32,552 bases of DNA from Bacteroidota bacterium (GTDB lineage: Bacteria > Bacteroidota > Bacteroidia > Flavobacteriales > Flavobacteriaceae): assembly GCA_023457535.1 (NCBI GenBank), contig JAEWLN010000188.1:1-32552 (forward strand), in the 5' to 3' direction. Positions 31,081-32,552 of the stretch are shown here, one piece after another. The notes under the pieces are model-generated. The model made no database searches. It was given only the letters and a program-made list of their open reading frames with translations, and was not told the DNA's origin. The translations under genes were made by a program, and so were the position numbers. The first letter of the stretch is position 1; every line of letters starts with the position of its first letter.

Positions 31081-31491
31081 ATGTATCCAGAAGAAATGGT
31101 AAGCCCGATGCGCGCGGAACTCGCCGACGCAGGGTTTGAAGAATTATATAGCGCGGGCGCCGTCGAAAATGCGCTTGCCAAGCCAGGAACTACATTGGTT
31201 GTCGTGAATTCGGTTTGCGGATGCGCGGCACGCAATGCACGCCCGGGCGCCAGACAGAGCCTGACCGGAGCAAAGAAGCCGGATCATCTGGTCACCGTTT
31301 TTGCAGGCGTCGACAAAGAAGCAGTAGATGCGGCGCGCGCCAAAATGTTCCCGTTCCCGCCTTCCTCACCAAGTATCGCGCTGTTCAGGGACGGCGAATT
31401 GGTCCACATGCTCGAACGCCACCACATCGAAGGACGTCCGGCTGAAATGATTGCCGAAAACCTCATGGACGCTTATGGCGAATTTTGCTAA
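31081..31491 (+). CDS. BrxA/BrxB family bacilliredoxin
   Basis: The 136-residue protein belongs to the YphP/YqiW (DUF1094) family of thioredoxin-fold bacilliredoxins, which remove bacillithiol from oxidised protein thiols. The active site is C46-G-C48 in VVNSVCGCAARNARPG. The rest of the family pattern is present: the N-terminal MYPEEMVSPMRAELADAGF, HLVTVFAGVDKEAVDAAR, PFPPSSPSIALFRDGELVHML, and a final helix. Its presence implies that the organism makes bacillithiol. It has its own -7 box and a strong terminator, so it is transcribed alone. Confidence 0.94.
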   Translation: MYPEEMVSPMRAELADAGFEELYSAGAVENALAKPGTTLVVVNSVCGCAARNARPGARQSLTGAKKPDHLVTVFAGVDKEAVDAARAKMFPFPPSSPSIALFRDGELVHMLERHHIEGRPAEMIAENLMDAYGEFC

Positions 31492-31513
31492 AAGTGATCG
31501 AATTTTAAGATCC

Positions 31514-31538
31514 AACCACGTTTACGCGTGGTTTTTTT
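31514..31538 (+). terminator. Rho-independent terminator of the bacilliredoxin gene
   Basis: AACCACG (31514-31520) pairs with CGTGGTT (31527-31533) around a 6-base loop, and the stem leads into a run of seven T residues. Confidence 0.85.
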
Positions 31539-31582
31539 GTTTTAAGGCGTGGTCCGACGGTGCCTTTTTTTGAATTTTTGAT

Positions 31583-31590
31583 TACCTTTG
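31583..31590 (+). promoter_or_regulatory. -7 box TACCTTTG for trhO
   Basis: TACCTTTG matches TAnnTTTG and ends 37 bases before ATG 31628. Confidence 0.55.
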
Positions 31591-31627
31591 CCGCTCAAAA
31601 AATAACCTTACTTAATTTGTTTATAGC

Positions 31628-32552
31628 ATGCAACTGTACAACACTTTAAGCGCGGAAGAGCGGGCCCGTTTGATCGACGACGCCGGAAAACAACGACTTA
31701 CGCTGTCGTTTTACGCTTACGCGCGCATCGAAGACCCTACCCAATTCAGGAACGAACTTTTTTTGGCGTGGAACCCGCTCGAGGTCCTGGGCCGTATTTA
31801 TGTTGCCCATGAAGGCATCAACGCGCAACTTTCTGTGCCGGCCGATCATTTTTATGCGTTCAAGGACACCATCGAACAATACGATTTTATGAAGGGCATC
31901 CGGCTCAATGTGGCCGTGGAGCACGACGACCATTCGTTTTTGAAACTCACGATCAAGGTACGTGATAAAATCGTGGCCGATGGTTTGAATGACGATTCGT
32001 TCGACCCGACCAACATCGGCGTACACCTCAAAGCGCGCGAATTCAACCAGTTGCTCGAAGATCCCGATACGATCGTCGTGGACATGCGCAATCATTATGA
32101 GAGCGAGATCGGCCATTTTACAGGCGCGATCAAACCCGATGTGGATACGTTCCGCGAATCGCTGCCGATCATCGAAGAACAACTCGCCGAACATAAGTCG
32201 GACAAAAAACTGCTGATGTACTGTACAGGCGGCATCCGGTGCGAAAAAGCCAGCGCCTATTTTAAGCACAAAGGTTTTGAAAATGTGTACCAGCTCGAAG
32301 GCGGCATCATCGAATATACGCGCCAGGTCAAGGCCGAAGGTTTGCAGAGCAAATTCATCGGAAAGAATTTCGTATTCGACCACCGTTTGGGCGAACGCAT
32401 CACAGACGACATCGTGGCCAATTGCCACCAATGCGGCAAACCGTGCGACAACCACACCAATTGCGCCAATGAGGCGTGCCATTTGCTGTTCATCCAGTGC
32501 GACCAATGCGCCGATGCGATGCAAGGTTGCTGCTCTACGGCCTGCGTGGACG
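31628..32552 (+). CDS. trhO: tRNA uridine(34) hydroxylase TrhO (rhodanese family), 3'-truncated by the window edge
   Basis: The frame is open from ATG 31628 to the window end, giving 308 residues without a stop. TrhO (YceA) hydroxylates U34 of certain tRNAs to 5-hydroxyuridine, a step toward cmo5U/mo5U. The N-terminal domain (LGRIYVAHEGINAQLSVP) is typical. A rhodanese domain follows (EDPDTIVVDMRNHYESEIGH) with the catalytic loop CTGGIRCEKA starting at C199, then YQLEGGIIEY and FVFDHRLGERI. A Cys-rich zinc-binding-like tail begins at NCHQCGKPCDNH and continues past the end of the window. It has its own promoter downstream of the bacilliredoxin terminator. Confidence 0.93.
   Translation, partial: MQLYNTLSAEERARLIDDAGKQRLTLSFYAYARIEDPTQFRNELFLAWNPLEVLGRIYVAHEGINAQLSVPADHFYAFKDTIEQYDFMKGIRLNVAVEHDDHSFLKLTIKVRDKIVADGLNDDSFDPTNIGVHLKAREFNQLLEDPDTIVVDMRNHYESEIGHFTGAIKPDVDTFRESLPIIEEQLAEHKSDKKLLMYCTGGIRCEKASAYFKHKGFENVYQLEGGIIEYTRQVKAEGLQSKFIGKNFVFDHRLGERITDDIVANCHQCGKPCDNHTNCANEACHLLFIQCDQCADAMQGCCSTACVD

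Noticed and set aside
31646..32524. 292-codon minus-strand open frame at the right edge
   Set aside because: It is opposite trhO, whose plus-strand frame carries clear TrhO and rhodanese motifs.
1..32552. tRNA, rRNA, CRISPR, prophage or transposase genes
   Set aside because: No tRNA arm pattern, regularly spaced repeats, phage structural genes or transposase motifs were seen.

Overview
The window comes from a chromosome of the phylum Bacteroidota, most likely a member of the Flavobacteriaceae with unusually high GC content (about half of bases by eye, against 30-40% in most Flavobacterium). The evidence is a secreted protease ending in a type IX secretion sorting domain, a flavobacterial short-chain L-threonine dehydrogenase, Bacteroidota-style -7 promoter boxes (TAnnTTTG) ahead of at least 15 genes, and intergenic repeats of a kind I recall as common in Flavobacterium. 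Most genes are ordinary chromosomal ones; the window is cut inside a glycosyltransferase at the left edge and inside trhO at the right edge.

Layout. 1-3044: the 3' end of a family 9 glycosyltransferase, a hairpin repeat, a secreted SnoaL-like protein, L-threonine dehydrogenase (minus) and a small lipoprotein. 3041-6949: mfd, then one AT-rich gene of foreign appearance that resembles DUF2004/immunity-type proteins. 7107-10782 (minus): a T9SS-exported M12B-type zinc protease, a YraN-like nuclease-fold protein and a periplasmic S66 LD-carboxypeptidase. 10871-14889: a second repeat, metG, an overlapping HAD phosphatase/CAT-like acyltransferase pair, and a short ssb (minus). 15072-19809: a run of four plus-strand genes (M28 membrane peptidase, YeeZ-like epimerase, cation diffusion facilitator, orphan four-helix-bundle membrane protein). 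19880-21919 (minus): an M13 peptidase. 22052-22726: a SCO1/SenC copper chaperone.

22948-30299 is the most coherent block and the best candidate for a functional system: a metal-acquisition neighbourhood. It holds feoA-feoB and a 40-residue Cys-rich FeoB partner (plus strand, every junction an ATGA overlap). Overlapping tail to tail is a DtxR/MntR-family regulator, preceded on the same strand by an Nramp transporter fused to a universal stress domain. Divergent from that transporter is a TonB-dependent receptor with a CxxC in its plug. Perfect palindromes lie upstream of feoA, between the Nramp gene and the regulator gene, and in the Nramp/receptor divergent promoter, where one contains the receptor's -7 box. 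This suggests one metal-responsive regulon for ferrous iron and manganese uptake plus an outer-membrane receptor of unknown substrate.

The right end carries a beta-carbonic anhydrase, a bacilliredoxin (implying bacillithiol) and the tRNA hydroxylase trhO. I saw no tRNA, rRNA, CRISPR array, prophage or intact insertion sequence. No gene-free stretch exceeds about 225 bases.
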